Source of the DNA: Lachnoclostridium sp. UBA5890
GTDB taxonomy: Bacteria > Bacillota > Clostridia > Lachnospirales > Lachnospiraceae
Reading direction: 5' to 3'
DNA length: 64,000 bases
Assembly: GCA_002431395.1 (NCBI GenBank)
Contig: DJEU01000025.1
Coordinates: forward strand, 140,897-204,896
Shown one piece after another: positions 63,532-64,000 of this stretch. The position numbers and the translations under genes are program-made. The notes beneath the pieces are model-generated. The model was not told the DNA's origin and made no database searches. It saw only the letters and a program-made list of their open reading frames with translations. Numbering within the stretch: position 1 is the first letter of the stretch; every line of letters begins with the position of its first letter.

Positions 63532-64000
63532 ATGAAATGCATGAAACTGGAAGAATCTTCCATTGATAACATTTTGGAAAATCTCTTAAAACGTAGTCCA
63601 AATCAATATGATACCTATCAGGATACCGTTGCTGAGATTTTAAATGACGTAAAAGAAAATGGGGATAAAGCGCTTTTTGCTTACACTGAAAAATTTGATA
63701 AAGCAGTGATCACAAAAGATACGATCAAAGTGACAGAAGAGGAGATCAAAGAAGCTTATGATCAAGTGGACGACTCTTTGATCGAAGTGATGAAAAAATC
63801 GCTGGCAAACATCCGTGATTTTCACGAAAAACAGCTCCGTAACAGCTGGTTTGAGACAAGAGAAGATGGTGTTATTTTGGGACAGCGTGTCACAGCACTC
63901 GAAAGTGTCGGTGTCTATGTTCCGGGTGGAAAAGCTGCCTATCCATCCAGTGTACTGATGAATATTATTCCGGCTAAAGTAGCTGGTGTAAAACGTATTG
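63532..64000 (+). CDS. hisD: Histidinol dehydrogenase, N-terminal part (runs off window)
   Basis: The first 156 codons of HisD, the NAD-dependent enzyme for the last two steps of histidine synthesis. Recognisable by VKENGDKALFAYTEKFD near 43-58, then FHEKQLRNSW and the family signature block beginning VGVYVPGGKAAYPSSVLMN (as VYVPGGKAAYPSS near 127-139). It starts at ATG 63532, 19 bases after hisG with AAAGG upstream, and is cut by the window end, not by a stop. Confidence 0.95.
   Translation, partial: MKCMKLEESSIDNILENLLKRSPNQYDTYQDTVAEILNDVKENGDKALFAYTEKFDKAVITKDTIKVTEEEIKEAYDQVDDSLIEVMKKSLANIRDFHEKQLRNSWFETREDGVILGQRVTALESVGVYVPGGKAAYPSSVLMNIIPAKVAGVKRI

Noticed and set aside
1..64000. tRNA, rRNA, insertion sequences, prophage or replication origin
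   Set aside because: No cloverleaf, rRNA segment, transposase, integrase or DnaA-box cluster was seen on reading both strands; a covariance search was not possible.

Overview
The window comes from a low-GC Gram-positive anaerobe, most probably a Lachnospiraceae member (class Clostridia). The pointers are the gene order TIGR03960 radical SAM / TIGR03936 / RNase G / rplU-prp-rpmA / obgE / yhbY / nadD-yqeK / rsfS, an L27 precursor with a Prp-cleavable N-terminus beside prp, HydF for [FeFe] hydrogenase maturation, formate-tetrahydrofolate ligase, phosphoketolase, DUF4317, and ispH overlapping an S1-domain gene. These are family-level inferences from reading the translations; no database search was run. 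No rRNA, tRNA, CRISPR array, transposase or phage gene was seen. No gene-free stretch exceeds 300 bases.

Layout. 1-3290 is an AT-rich accessory patch: a nested inverted repeat at the window edge, a MntA/HepT-type toxin-antitoxin pair, a broken DUF2971-like remnant, and a two-gene unit of a GIY-YIG/Schlafen-like helicase protein plus a MazG-type pyrophosphohydrolase. 3288-6054 holds a low-Mr tyrosine phosphatase, a MATE exporter and a zinc-ribbon membrane protein. 6197-19845 is the translation/ribosome cluster, split by a YfhO membrane protein and a strongly codon-optimised phosphoketolase. 19836-21865 (minus) is a KtrAB-type potassium uptake pair. 22086-25220 has rpsO, a Nudix gene and pnp, the last behind a long processed-looking hairpin. 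25240-32731 runs nitrilase-like amidase, TepA-like protease, FtsK/SpoIIIE, two tandem ATP-grasp ligases and fhs. 32800-36376 (minus) is an amino-acid ABC importer with a fused binding protein-permease, preceded by pyrBI. 36534-40380 has an aconitase-superfamily hydratase and a lipoprotein.

40447-41980 is a second AT-rich patch. Its first part has the architecture of a type III (protein-RNA) toxin-antitoxin system: a good promoter, two 47-nt tandem repeats that each can form an H-type pseudoknot and are bounded by the same A-rich motif, a strong intrinsic terminator, then a 161-aa ToxN/CptN-like toxin gene. Its second part is a membrane-anchored HNH nuclease with its own promoter.

42019-64000 is core again: DUF4317 and hydF from overlapping divergent promoters, a small (p)ppGpp synthetase, folD-rimO-pgsA-cinA, a lipoprotein, a BaiN-like flavoprotein, cmk-ispH-rpsA, an orphan cheR, plsX-rnc-smc-ftsY, ilvA, and the start of a histidine operon (hisZ-hisG-hisD, the last cut by the window end). 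Many junctions are 4-base ATGA overlaps, indicating translational coupling.
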